A program made the position numbers and the translations under genes. The notes beneath the pieces were generated by a model that worked only from the letters and a program-made list of their open reading frames with translations, was not told the DNA's origin and searched no databases. Below are positions 1 to 10,233 of a stretch of DNA of 64,000 nt, piece after piece (the stretch's first letter is position 1; each line of letters opens with the position of its first letter). Source of the stretch: Neoscytalidium dimidiatum (taxonomy: Eukaryota > Ascomycota > Dothideomycetes > Botryosphaeriales > Botryosphaeriaceae). The stretch lies in contig CM074699.1 of assembly GCA_037367355.1 (NCBI GenBank), positions 1,984,001-2,048,000 on the forward strand. Reading direction: 5' to 3'.

Positions 1-1
1 T

Positions 2-935
2 AGGCCGCAGCTTCGAACAACCTGCTTCGGCCATTCCGCTCTTTATCGTGCCGTACGCGAACACGACTTGAAGAAGGTGCAAATTCTTCTCGACTCGGGA
101 GTCCACCTCCGTCCTGCATGTGCCACGAAAGCAACTGCGGCTTGCATCCGGGAATAAAGCCCATCCACACCTAGAGATTTTAAACAAACTCATCTGTGCT
201 GGCGCCCCCGTAAACCTCCCAGAAGGCCTCGTAGCTTGCGGTTTGCCAGACGAGGAGCCCTCTTCAAATAAATTATCACCTCTCCAAGCCGCTGTCAACC
301 ACGAATGCTTGCAAACAGTCCAGGTGCTCTTACAACATGGCGCCGACCCCAACTTCTGCGCCGAATACCACCGCACTCCAACATCGCACCCGAGTCCCGG
401 GTGTGTCACACAGCCCCTTCTCAACCTGGCCATCGAGCTCGGCGCAATTCAAATTGTGGACGTGCTTCTCGAAGCGGGAGCGAATGTCAATCGCCCTGCC
501 CTGGGAGACTCTGGCAGGACCGCTCTGCAGACGGCGGTTGAAAAGCAAAGCGTCGCGAATCCAGGCCTGATCGATCGCCTCCTGGAAGCGGGTGCCGATG
601 TCAACGCTCCACCAGCAAGGTCTCACGGGATCACAGCGCTTCAGGCAGCGGCAAGGGGCGGCTTACTCGGCATCGCGTGCAAGCTCATCAGACTCGAGGC
701 TGACGTCAACGCACCGGGAGCGGAAGTAGCGGGGAGGACGGCACTCGGAGGCGCTGCGGAGAACGGAAGACTCGACATGGTCAAGCTCCTCTTGGATGCC
801 GGGGCGGACTCGATGACGCCACAGTACGGAACTGCTGTAGAGTACCCAGGGAAAAATGGGTACAACGCGGTGGCTGACATGATGATGAGGAATTGGGCTG
901 GTGAGTTCCCTGACCGAGATGTTTCTTTGATATGA
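2..935 (+). CDS. Ankyrin-repeat protein, 3' part, with apparent frameshift
   Basis: This is the C-terminal part of a gene that begins before the window. Residues such as ALYRAVREHDLKKVQILL are read in one frame from position 2 until a TAA at 155-157. The repeat then continues in another frame from about 153 to the TGA at 933-935, with LEILNKLICAGAPVN and four or five further helix-turn-helix units of the type GRTALQ-AA...LL-AGADVN. The distance from VQILL to LEILN is 32-33 residues, one ankyrin unit, so coding seems to cross the frame change. No splice pair joins the two frames without losing about half a repeat. Ankyrin repeats bind proteins; no partner or catalytic domain lies within the window. 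A pseudogene or a one-base sequence error are the main alternatives. Confidence 0.75.
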
Positions 936-1309
936 CGCTTCGCGACGCGATATGTTGCTGTTGGTTTATCGTACGCACAGTCATCAAACGTTTCAACATA
1001 CGGGACAGGCAATAGCATAACCATAAATCTTTTCATATCTTAGTACTTCAAGCGTGCTTCCCAGCTTACTGGAACAGTACGCCGAAGGTTATCATGTCTA
1101 AACCTGCACGAAACTACTTGTTACTAGACATGGCCAAAGCGCTCTTGACACATAGCATACGCATGTCGAAGCTGTAGTTTTCTTAGTGGCTTGCACTGAT
1201 GCAGTTGAATTATATGTACAGAAATCATCTCCTACTCCATCTTTACTCCTAACCGTTTCGCCAAGCATGTAAGCATTGTCGAATTCTCCTGCCATCCAAC
1301 CTACCGACC
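936..1309. other. Convergent intergenic stretch
   Basis: This lies between the ankyrin gene and the 3' end of PRP28, which are transcribed towards each other. It is fairly AT-rich and presumably holds both 3' UTRs and poly(A) sites. I see no gene or repeat in it. Confidence 0.5.
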
Positions 1310-3877
1310 TCACCTCAACCCTCCACCTTTCCCACCCTCGTCCAACGCCTTCGCATTGCCACCCCTGGTCCTCTTCTGCTGCGCCGCCTCGTGCTTGCGC
1401 AGCTCCTCCGGGACACGAGAAATGCTCGACTTGCTGAGCATCTGTTTGAGATCGTACCTGCACGGAAGAACGTATTAGCAAACCAGATCCAAGTACGGGA
1501 AAAGGGGTGTACAGAGACAACGTACATAACATCGGCATCCTCGTTGCCCAAGAATGTAATGGCCACACCGCTCTTGCCGGCACGACCGGTACGACCGATT
1601 CTGTGGGTGTAACTCTCGATGTTCGTGGCCATGTTGAAATTGACGACCAGACTGACGTCCGGAACATCGATACCACGGCCAGCCAAATCCGTCGCGACCA
1701 GGACGTCCACCTGGCCGTTGCGCAAGCTCGCGAGCGCGGCTTCACGCTGCTCTTGCGTCTTGGAGCCGTGCAGGGTGACGCTGCTGAAGCCCATGTGCTT
1801 GATGTCTCTCGCGACGGCGTCGCAGTTGCGCTTGATGTTGACGAAGACGATGATAGGCGGTTGGAATTCGCCCGAGTTGAGGATCTCCTGCAGCCGCTTC
1901 TTGCGCTTGTCTTCGCCGGCGACGAACTCGACGCGCTGCTCGACCGTCTCGACAGCCTCGCCGACGTTACCGATGGTGACGATAGCAGGGCGGCGGAGAT
2001 ACTTGCGGGCGATGCGTTCGACTGCCGGAGGCATTGTGGCCGTGTACATCATGGTCTGGCGGTAGCGATCCTTGCCACCAAGGTGCTGGCTCATGGCGAC
2101 TGCATTCTCTGCCGTCTCGTCATCGGGCTTCTCGTTGCCCACAGGGAGAGCGTCCAGGATCTTGTTGACGGGCTCTTCGAAACCAAGGTCGATCATGCGA
2201 TCGGCCTCATCCATGATCACGTAGCAGCACTGGCTGAGGACAAGCACGCGGCGCTCGATACAGTCGACCAGACGACCAGGCGTAGCGATGATGATTTCAG
2301 CACCATCACGCATGTTGTATGCCTGCTCCTCAATTGAGTGACCACCGACAATACTGACGCAAGTAAAGCCCAGTGGTGTGGCGAATTTCTTCGCTTCGAT
2401 CTCAATTTGCTGCGCTAATTCACGCGTTGGCGCCAGGATAATAGCATACGGACCGTCATTCTTGGTGATCTCGTTGAGTGGAGGCAATTCTGAAATGTAG
2501 ACGAGTAGAGGGAGGAGGAAGGCAGCCGTTTTGCCGGAACCAGTGACGGCAACACCGATCAGATCGCGGGAGCCAAGGGCAATGGGAATAGCGGCGCGCT
2601 GAATAGGCGAAGGTTCGGTATAGCCGACATCTTTGATGATGTCCAACAACCTCTTCGGTAAACCGGACTCCTCCCATGACCGCATAGGATTCGGAATAGA
2701 GCCGCCCTTTGTGCTGATGTTGAAATCTTCCTTGAAGATACGCCAGTCTCGCTCTCGCATTTGGTCCAATCTCTTTTCGCTCCAGTGCTTTTCCAGCGCA
2801 GCCCGTCCCCCCTCTTCTCTTCTCCTCCGCTCCATCTCCAGAATCTCCGCTGCACGCACTGATCCTGCCTCCTTATCACGCTCCGTAAGAGCCTGGGCAT
2901 AGCGCTTGGTAGCGTTATCCACGACATCGTCCGAGAATCCACCCAGACGACCTCTGCCAAAGAACCCAGCTTCCGCACGCGTCTGGTAAAGAGGATTGTA
3001 ATCCGCGCTTGTGTCTTCCTCGGCATTCCATTCGAAATTGAATTTCTTCTCTGTGGTCCGCTTGCGCTTCTTCTTGGCCGAGAAGGTTGAGGTGTTTTGC
3101 TCCGATCCCATGTACCGCTGACGGATCAACTCTTTCTCTGCATCCTCCGGATTTTGCCTCTTCTCTCCCGCTTTGTCACCTGATGACTTTACTCCCTGCG
3201 TAATCGCCACAGGCTTCGGTGGAGGCGGTGGTGCCATGTCGTAGCCTTTGTTCGGCTGTGAGCTGCGCATCGCCTTGGGTCCAGTGGGAATGACGGCAGT
3301 GCCGTTGACGCCGTTGGTGGCAGTGCCATTTTGGTGAGCACCGTTACCGTTGTTTTCTCTCCGCTCGGCCTCTGCTCTGCGCTTCTGCTCTTCCACTTCC
3401 TTCTGACGTTTTTCGAGGGCGAGTTTTTCGCGCTGAGCTTTCGAAAGGAATTTCGGCTGGTAAGAATCAGGCATGTCAGTTACGTGTGCAGTTGGTAGCG
3501 CATGCACTAGGAAGACGCTTTGTAAACAAGAGGACTCTTTGGGCATGAGGTGCGGTACGGGCGCAGAGAGGTGTACTTACTTTTGCAGCAGCTGCATCTG
3601 CCTCTTTCTTCTTCTTCAGGATCTCCTCAATGCTCAGAGGATCCTTCTTAGGCTTGGGAGCGCCCCATCCTTTCTTCTTCTGTAGCAACGGGCCGAGATC
3701 TTGTTCTAGGGGCTCTGAAGGAGGTGGCGGCGGGGGAACATCGTCCGGCGGAGGTGGTGCGGGAAGATCGCTCGGGGGCGGAGGCGGTAAAGGGTCAGAC
3801 GGCGGTGGAGGAGGGACGCCATCCTCAGGCGGCGGCGGAGGAGGCGGAGGAACGGCTCCGTTCGTGTTAAAGTCCAT
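1310..3877 (-). CDS. PRP28: Pre-mRNA-splicing DEAD-box ATP-dependent RNA helicase Prp28
   Basis: Orthologue of yeast Prp28/human DDX23, which exchanges U1 for U6 at the 5' splice site during spliceosome activation. Exons are 3877-3581, 3456-1526 and 1457-1310 (791 residues); both introns are GT-AG and keep frame. The N-terminus is a proline-rich tail of PPPPP blocks separated by acidic residues, then PLSIEEILKKKKEADAAAA running across intron 1 into PKFLSKAQREKLALEKR, a pattern typical of fungal Prp28. The helicase core shows Q-motif PSPIQ, motif I VTGSGKT, PTRELA, TPGRL, motif II MDEAD, TAT (motif III) and HRIGRTGR (motif VI). The start MDFNTNG is the first Met of the proline-rich exon. The last exon ends in a basic Gly-rich tail. 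The proline tail is low-complexity and could vary between strains. Confidence 0.95.
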
Positions 3878-4443
3878 GGCGAGCAGGTTTGCACAACTGT
3901 GTGAAGTTGTTGTGTTGCGGAGGTTTGGCGGAGGCAGAAACAGCGATGATCATGGAGCTTGGGGCTCTGGTCTTGGCGCGTCCCATGCGCTAACATTTCT
4001 TACTACCCTCCGCCACTCCAGTCGCCCCTCTATGCGAGCTAGGCTCCTACAGACACTCATGAAGCAATGCCCTTGTTCCAAAGTATGCATTATCTTCTTT
4101 TTATGTCCTGCGCCCGTACACCAAGGCAATAGAAGTGTTGCGCGGCGAACTTGGTGTGGGATCTTCTTGATTTCCTAGAGAGGGTCATAGGATGTGTCCT
4201 CTATTTGATTATTTTACAACAGTTGCAGCATCTTCAATATCACAGTCGCCCATGCTGACGGTGACAGCATTGAGCCAAACGCCATTTCTGTACACCCAAT
4301 TTTCCCAATGCCATTTGCGTAGAGCTTTCCACTTATTCCATAAATCTATCACCCACCCTGCCACAGGCAAATACCTGCGATATAGGTTTCTCCAGATGCG
4401 CGTGCTCCAACCGCAGATGTTCCTGGCCGAGGAATCCATCCGT
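3878..4443. other. Intergenic: PRP28 upstream region and mL59 3' side
   Basis: Both flanking genes are on the minus strand, so this holds the PRP28 promoter/5' UTR and the mL59 3' UTR. Reading frames here are shadows. I see no RNA gene or repeat. Confidence 0.4.
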
Positions 4444-5058
4444 TTATTTCGGCCATTTCTTCCACCCACGACCATGACCGCGCTATGCACAAAGTTAGCC
4501 TGACTCCGAGGATGCCGACCGCAGAAAGCGTGCCCAGAACATATGACAACGTACCTGCTTCCACTGCTGGATCATCTCCGGCATCTTGAGCATAGCCTGC
4601 CTCCTCTCCTCCAGCTTGCCCTTGAGCCCGCGCTCCCACTCCTTACCCTTGACCTTTTGGCCGACACCCGTACCCTTGACGCGCAAGCCGTGCTCTTCGC
4701 GCCGGCGTGCGCGCTCGCCGCTCTTCTTGATCGTGTAGGGTAGTAGATCCTCGACACCGTGCTTGGCGGCGAGCTTGCATAGGTCGGCCTGGCGGCGTAG
4801 GGAGAAGACAGGGCCTTGCCAGCGGCCGGTGATGGCGTTGAAGCGTGGCTTGAAGGGGTTGTGGTAGGCGGGCTGCTCGGGCTCTGATTTCGCTGTCGTC
4901 GTCGATGTTGCTGCGGCGGGCGACGAGGTGGCTGTGGTGGTGGATGCGGTGCTCTGCAGGAGGGACGGCGGAGGGAACTTTTGGAAGAATCGCATGAGGC
5001 GCGGCGGCAGGCTCTTGGCCAGCTGTATATGGTGCTGTGTCGAGGCCATGGCGGGCAA
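4444..5058 (-). CDS. MRPL25: Mitochondrial large-subunit ribosomal protein mL59
   Basis: Fungal mitoribosomal protein of the MRPL25/mL59 family. Exons are 5058-4555 and 4482-4444 (180 residues). The 72-nt intron (GTACGT...TAG) separates MIQQWKQ from the short last exon encoding RGHGRGWKKWPK, a conserved C-terminus. The N-terminal signature LAKSLPPRLMRFFQKFPPP and the central block HNPFKPRFNAITGRWQGPVF followed by basic residues are family-typical. Residues 38-60 are a Ser/Thr/Ala-rich low-complexity linker. A second in-frame Met three codons downstream (5049) is an equally possible start. The gene is divergent from PUP3 with about 525 bp between the start codons. Confidence 0.9.
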
Positions 5059-5583
5059 TTGGGCGTGTAGGCGGAGGTGGTGGTAGGCGGCGGCGCGGAT
5101 TGACGATTCTCGTCCGGCTGCAAAGACGCACGCTCAGCCGGCGAATTTGAATCTCCGGGTAGGAAAGCAGTCAAGGCTCGACTTGGAAAGCTAAACACTG
5201 GGTGCGACCTTTGAATGGGCCGACTCCAATCTCGCTATTATTGAACAGAAGACGAGAATTGACCCAAATTCTATTTCTACAGTTTTGATAATTTGCTGTG
5301 AGCGCTGTAGTAGCAGAAGTCGTAAAGTTCACGTGGCGGGCGGATGGTCCAAGTGTCGTGGGCTGGGGCCGGGCGAGCGAGCTCACCTCCATCGGCGGCG
5401 AGCCGCGTTACCTGCGAGCTGCCTAGCAACACTACCCACCATCACCCTTCCACACCACCGCCGCATCTTCCTTTCGCACCTTCAACGCCGCTCGACCACC
5501 ACTCCTCCAGCTTGTTCGACATCATCCACAGCTTTACATTCGTCAGAACGAGCGGCAGGTAGCAGACTCGTCGCTAGCTAGCC
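5059..5583. promoter_or_regulatory. Shared divergent promoter region of mL59 and PUP3
   Basis: This 525-bp stretch separates two divergently transcribed housekeeping genes, so both promoters must lie here. The PUP3 side is rich in CACC/CCAC and CT tracts. I did not find a convincing TATA box or a named proteasome-control element. Confidence 0.5.
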
Positions 5584-6399
5584 ATGGTGAGCTTCCCCAT
5601 CGTCGTTACCTCCAAGCTCCAGCTAATCTCCAGCACAGTCGTCCCCCTTCAGCATAAGTACTGCTTCCCACTACTCGACGACCTTCTCACCTGCCATATT
5701 CTAACATGAGTCTCCTCCCCACACAGACGGCGGCGCCTGTGTCGCCATGGTCGGCAAGGACTGCGTGGCCATCGCGTGCGACCTGCGGCTGGGCATGCAA
5801 GCCCTGACCGTGTCGAACAACTTCCCCAAGATCTTCTCGTACGGCGACGTGTACCTGGGTCTGACGGGGCTGGCCACGGACGTCAGCACGGTCGCCGACC
5901 TGTTCCGCTACAAGGTCAACATGTACCGCCTGCGCGAGGAGCGTAACATCAGCCCGCAGACCATGGCCAACCTGGTCTCGTCGTCGCTGTACGAGCGCCG
6001 CTTCGGCCCGTACTTTGTCAGCCCCGTCATCGCCGGCATCAACCAGACCACCGGCAAGCCCTTCATCTGTGGCTTCGACAGCATCGGCTGCATCGACTTC
6101 GCCAAGGACTTCATCGTCAGCGGCACCGCCAGCGACCAGCTGTTCGGAACCTGCGAGGGCCTCTGGGAGCCTGATCTGGTGCGTTCATACACCCGTTGCC
6201 CTTCCGATTCAAACTTCGACATGGGCAGCGCTGTCTAACAAAGCAATCATTACAGGGCCCGGATGACCTTTTTGAGACCATCTCGCAAGCGCTGCTCAAT
6301 GCCGTCGACAGAGACGCGTTATCCGGCTGGGGTGCCCACGTTTATATCATCGAGAAGGACAAGGTGACCAAGAGGTTGTTGAAGGGCAGGCAAGACTGA
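5584..6399 (+). CDS. PUP3: 20S proteasome subunit beta type-3
   Basis: Non-catalytic beta-3 subunit of the 20S core particle. Exons are 5584-5586 (ATG only), 5639-5657, 5727-6178 and 6256-6399, giving exactly 205 residues, the size of the yeast protein. Spliced, the N-terminus reads [19 protein letters not shown]; unlike beta-1, -2 and -5 there is no Thr after a cleavable propeptide. Further family markers are [38 protein letters not shown] and the end [16 protein letters not shown]. All three introns are GT-AG, and intron 2 carries a CTAAC branch site close to its acceptor. The intron directly after the initiator codon recurs in PRE10 in this window. Confidence 0.96.
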
Positions 6400-7063
6400 G
6401 CAGTGGGCGCGCTGTTGCTGTGGCCCTACGTAGAGGGAATATCAGGGGTGGGACAAAGGCAGGAATGGATAGGTGACGCATCATCGTCCGGTCCTTGGCT
6501 CAATGAAACAATCATGAGAATTGCGGGGGGCGCCATGTTCAGAGATGTATCGTCGGCCGCCAAGCGGAGCGTGATGATGATGATAATGCTTCGGAGTAGA
6601 CTGCGCTGCTGGCATCGGACACTAGCGGCGGTAGAAAGCATCTTGAGGCATGACATAGAAAGTATGCTCAAGTAAAGAAATTTACGAAAGATATATCGGC
6701 ACTTTCGTTGACACTTTGCCAGTTGGCCATCACACTCCAATGAACTCAACCGAAGCATCCCGCAAGGCTTGTGGAAACAGGACAGCCCTTCCAAAGAAAA
6801 TCACATTTCCTAAAAATACCGCAACACCCGCCATTTATACCCTCCGAACGATGGCCCTTCATTCCTCCGAACAGTGAAATCCCAAGAAGGCTAACTATCT
6901 CAACGAGCGTGGGGTATAATCTGCAGCACAACCGCTATGAACAGAAGCAGAGAGCTCTCAAGCCCGATCAACCCGTACCGGAGAGGGGAGAGAACAAAAA
7001 TGCCAGGAGACGTCATCTCAAACTTCTGGAACCGAAATGACAAGAAACCCTACATCACACAAT
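6400..7063. other. Convergent intergenic stretch
   Basis: PUP3 (+) and the polyglutamine orphan (-) converge here, so it should hold two 3' UTRs. Only short shadow frames are present; I see no RNA gene or mobile sequence. Confidence 0.4.
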
Positions 7064-7233
7064 CTACATGACCATGTCGTCGTCACCCCATCCACCGCCC
7101 GTGCTCTCATACCCATACTCCCTCATCGCCTGGAACGCGCCGTACTGGTTCTCAACTGTGGCTTTGTATACCGGGTCTGTAGAGGAAGAGGAGGGAGTAT
7201 TATATCCGTAGATCACACCCTGCCTGTGGTGAG

Positions 7234-7264
<31 letters not shown>

Positions 7265-8324
7265 ATTGGTAGATTGGGCCTCGTAGTCGCGCTTGGCCAG
7301 CTGTTCGTAGCCAGAGAGCATGTACGGCTCTGCGTGCGGGAGGCTGCTAGAGTTATTGACACCGCCGCGCAGGGTTGGGGATGCAAGGCTGGTAGGGCTG
7401 GCCGAGGCGTCGCTGGTGGTAGTACCATCGTCGTCCGTCATTACATCGACCATAGTGTCGACCTGGATGTGTTGAGGCTGCTGGGAGTGGTGGTGGTGTT
7501 GGTGTTGGATGCGCTCCCACCTCTCCCGCGCCAGTGCTTCCTCCATCTCCAGGCTCGTCGCACTCGTCCACACGCCGTCCTCGGCCGCAGCACCGCGCAG
7601 CGTGATACGCCACAGTTCGAGGAGGCGCAGCTGCTGGTCGGAGTCGGCGCTTGTGAAGAGCTCGAGTTGGCCGGGAGAGAGATCCGCGATATCGATTGAA
7701 TTGCGGGCGAAGATGGCGAGGAGGTGGGGGTTGGTGCGGGCTGAGGGAAGGAGGACGGTTGGGGAGGTGGTGGTTGGAGGAGAGAACGGGGAGTTAACGG
7801 TAGTAGGAGAGTTGAGGTTCGGAGCGGAGGCGGGACGCGAAATAAGGTGGTGGGTATTAGGGGTATAATGGGTGCTTGCGTAAATGATTGGTTGGCGGTA
7901 CTCTTGGTGCTGGTCCTGCTCTTGCTGGGGGCTCTGCTGGTCTAAATCTATGTTCTGTCCTTGCTCTTGCTGTGGACGCTGTTCCCGAGTCTGTTGCTGT
8001 TGTTCTACATGGTGCTCAAGAATCGGCTCAGCAATCGCAGCGGGAGTCTGGAAGTTGAGGCTCTGCTGGAAGAGCGCGGCAAGCTCGTCTTGCTGCATCT
8101 CTGCGTTCTTGGCTGTTGATGTACCGGGTTGGGCGCCGAGGCCTGCGGAAACTATTCCGCACTGTTGAAGCGGAACAACAGCACATGGTCAGCACAGGGA
8201 GACTTCTTCGTAACATTAGGCTTACGTGGTTGCAGGTGTGGTTTTGAGAGAAGACAGAGGCGGAATAGACGACAGGGGTGTTGTAAGAACAGGCACGGCA
8301 GTAGTGGGTAATGACTGCAGCCAT
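7064..8324 (-). CDS. Unrecognised protein: N-terminal CxxC...CxxC motif plus glutamine-rich body
   Basis: Two exons, 8324-8226 and 8161-7064, give 398 residues; the 64-nt intron (GTAAGC...CAG) joins in phase 0. Residues 7-35 read HYCRAC...HTCNHCG, two CxxC pairs (Cys9/12 and Cys31/34) that could bind one zinc ion as a small ribbon; the second pair is completed only after splicing. The rest is low-complexity: Gln/Glu/His-rich stretches (residues about 60-110), Pro/Ser/Thr-rich stretches and a run of 10 Gln encoded by a CAG tract. A better-ordered block of about 60 residues beginning LLAIFARNSIDIADLSPGQL may be helical. I recognise no family; a regulatory nuclear protein is conceivable but unproven. 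Exon 1 depends on the splice inference; exon 2 alone would start at Met 8098. Confidence 0.7.
7235..7264. repeat. CTG/CAG trinucleotide microsatellite (polyglutamine-coding)
   Basis: About nine to ten uninterrupted CTG units on the plus strand read as CAG on the coding minus strand. They encode the Gln run of the orphan protein and are likely length-variable. Confidence 0.85.
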
Positions 8325-8628
8325 GGAGCGGAATGGTTCTTGCAGCAGGCGGAAAGATGCAGATTGGGGAAGAACGGACGTATGTGATGTTGTTGGCGTT
8401 GAATTTCTTTTGTAATACACACACACGCAGAGTGAGAGAGAGAAAGAGAGAGAGCTACAGAAAGCGGTGGCCTTTTCGGGCAAGAAGAGAGTTAGTCGAA
8501 GAAAGCAAAAAAAAAAACAGCGAAGGTCTAACGGAGTGGATTATGTCAAGGAAGCCTCGGACCAGGTCTTTGTTTGCGGGTTGGCTCTTTCTCTCCTCCC
8601 TATTCTTCTCGTTCTTCTTCTTCTTCTT

Positions 8629-8659
<31 letters not shown>

Positions 8660-10233
8660 TTCTTCTTTCTGGAGAGCTGTCTTCACTGGGTCTCGAGAAT
8701 GGAAACGCGCCTCGTTGGTTCCTGCGTCGTCCGCACGTGTCCTGCTCGGGCGGCCTCGAACGTCCTTTATTCGAGGGCGGCGAGCGGCGCGGCGGGGGCG
8801 TAGGCTGGGCAGCAAAAACGAGCTCTGCGCAAGGGCAGCGGCGAGGATAGGAGCAGTGAAGCGTTCGTCAGCGAGCTGTGCGAGTGAAGTTACGACGTCG
8901 AGGGCGGCGTGGAGATTGGGCGCTTATAAGAAGGGAGCGGGCAGCAAGCGTGGTGGAATGCGTCATGCGCCGGGGCCGGGACGAGGGAGTGGGAACGGAC
9001 GACGGAGCGGGATGGGAGGGGCCACGGATCTGATACATCGCGCGGGCGCCGCGGCCAATAGCTGAGCGCGCAGCCACGTGTGCTAATGAGAAGCGCATTC
9101 CAGGCCGTTGCGCCTGGAGCCTGTTGTGCCGCAACTGCGCTCAGTGCCTCCGCCTTCTCCAGCGCGCCGCGATCGCTGCCAGCGTGCCCGCCAATCGCCA
9201 TCGCAACTCACTGCAGAGCCTGCCGCAGGAGAGACGCCGGTGACACCTCGACAGCCGCGGGGAGACATGGCCGTCAAAAAATTGGGCGCGCGAACGGCGA
9301 CGTGTGACACCAAAAAGGGCGCTCGGCAGCGCCACGTGTGGAGGGGCCCGCTCGTCACGCTGATCCCTGCAGCTGCCCGGGCCTGAGCCTGAGCCTGACC
9401 GATCCTCCAGCCCAAGCACCATCAGACAGTCGACCTGCCCGATATACAGAAGCCGGCATTTGAGTTTTCCGGCCGTGTCGTCAATGAAGGCAACATTAGA
9501 CAGAAGACACTCTTGAACGACCCATCCCCGACGACTTGAGCGGGCTATGTCAACTTCCTACCTGTTGAAGTCGAAAAGAGACGGATCAACGGAGTAGGAA
9601 TAGTCTGGACGCATATCTTTCGAGCCGCAAGGTACGGCCACCTTGAGATATGGTCGATCACTGTCAACTCAAGTCTTTGCAAGAGGCCGGTCTTCTATGC
9701 TACATCTGCGTAAGATGCGGATACTGCTGCGCACGAGCGCATGGGTCGTAAATCATATCGAGCAGATGCAGGGGTAGTGGGGAAAATACTCTTCCGCAGG
9801 GGCACAACGACGGCCGGTGACTGGAATCACATCTTCCTCGCAGATACAGGACGCATTATCAAACGTTCAAGCACCTGTCAATTATGCTCGGGAGTTATTC
9901 AAGATAGGCCAGGGGACGTTGTTTTGCCCATCCCCTCCTTGCAGACGCAGCTCTCTATCCGGAACCAGAAACTTTTTGCCACCCTCCATTCCTCTCCGCC
10001 AACAAAGCTTCGTAAGCTCACTTCATCGTGCATTCGTCACCTTTTTCCCATCCAAATCACCCATATCCACGGCGAATAAGTAACGAGGATGGGACGGAAA
10101 ATATAAAAGAAGCTCAGCTGATCAGCCACTTGCTTTTGATCTTTTAAAATGACCAAGGGGAATCTTCCCGACCACACGCAAAACGTCAAAGAGAAATGTC
10201 AACCCATTTTCTCCCTCCTCTCTCGCTCTCTTC
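8325..10233. other. Gene-poor intergenic region with microsatellites
   Basis: This 1.9-kb region is upstream of the polyglutamine orphan and downstream of eIF3m (both minus strand). It holds a short AC run followed by a GA run (about 8417-8453), a TTC microsatellite and GC-rich sequence to about 9400. Frames of 70-160 codons are low-complexity shadows. I find no conserved protein or RNA gene. Confidence 0.4.
8612..8658. repeat. TTC/GAA trinucleotide microsatellite
   Basis: About 15 consecutive TTC units, slightly degenerate at the 3' edge. It lies about 290 bp upstream of the orphan's start codon. GAA/TTC runs can form triplexes. Confidence 0.9.

Noticed and set aside
120..174. A GT-AG intron to explain the ankyrin frame change
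   Set aside because: This join creates a TAG at the junction, and the one pair that keeps frame (111-159) deletes about half a repeat, breaking the 33-residue periodicity.
1507..2337. A 276-codon plus-strand frame opposite PRP28
   Set aside because: It is the mirror of conserved helicase motifs on the minus strand; no independent signal.
9975..9983. TTTGCCACC, reverse complement of the yeast proteasome-associated control element
   Set aside because: It lies between eIF3m and an orphan, not near PUP3 or PRE10; a 9-mer by chance in 64 kb is unremarkable.
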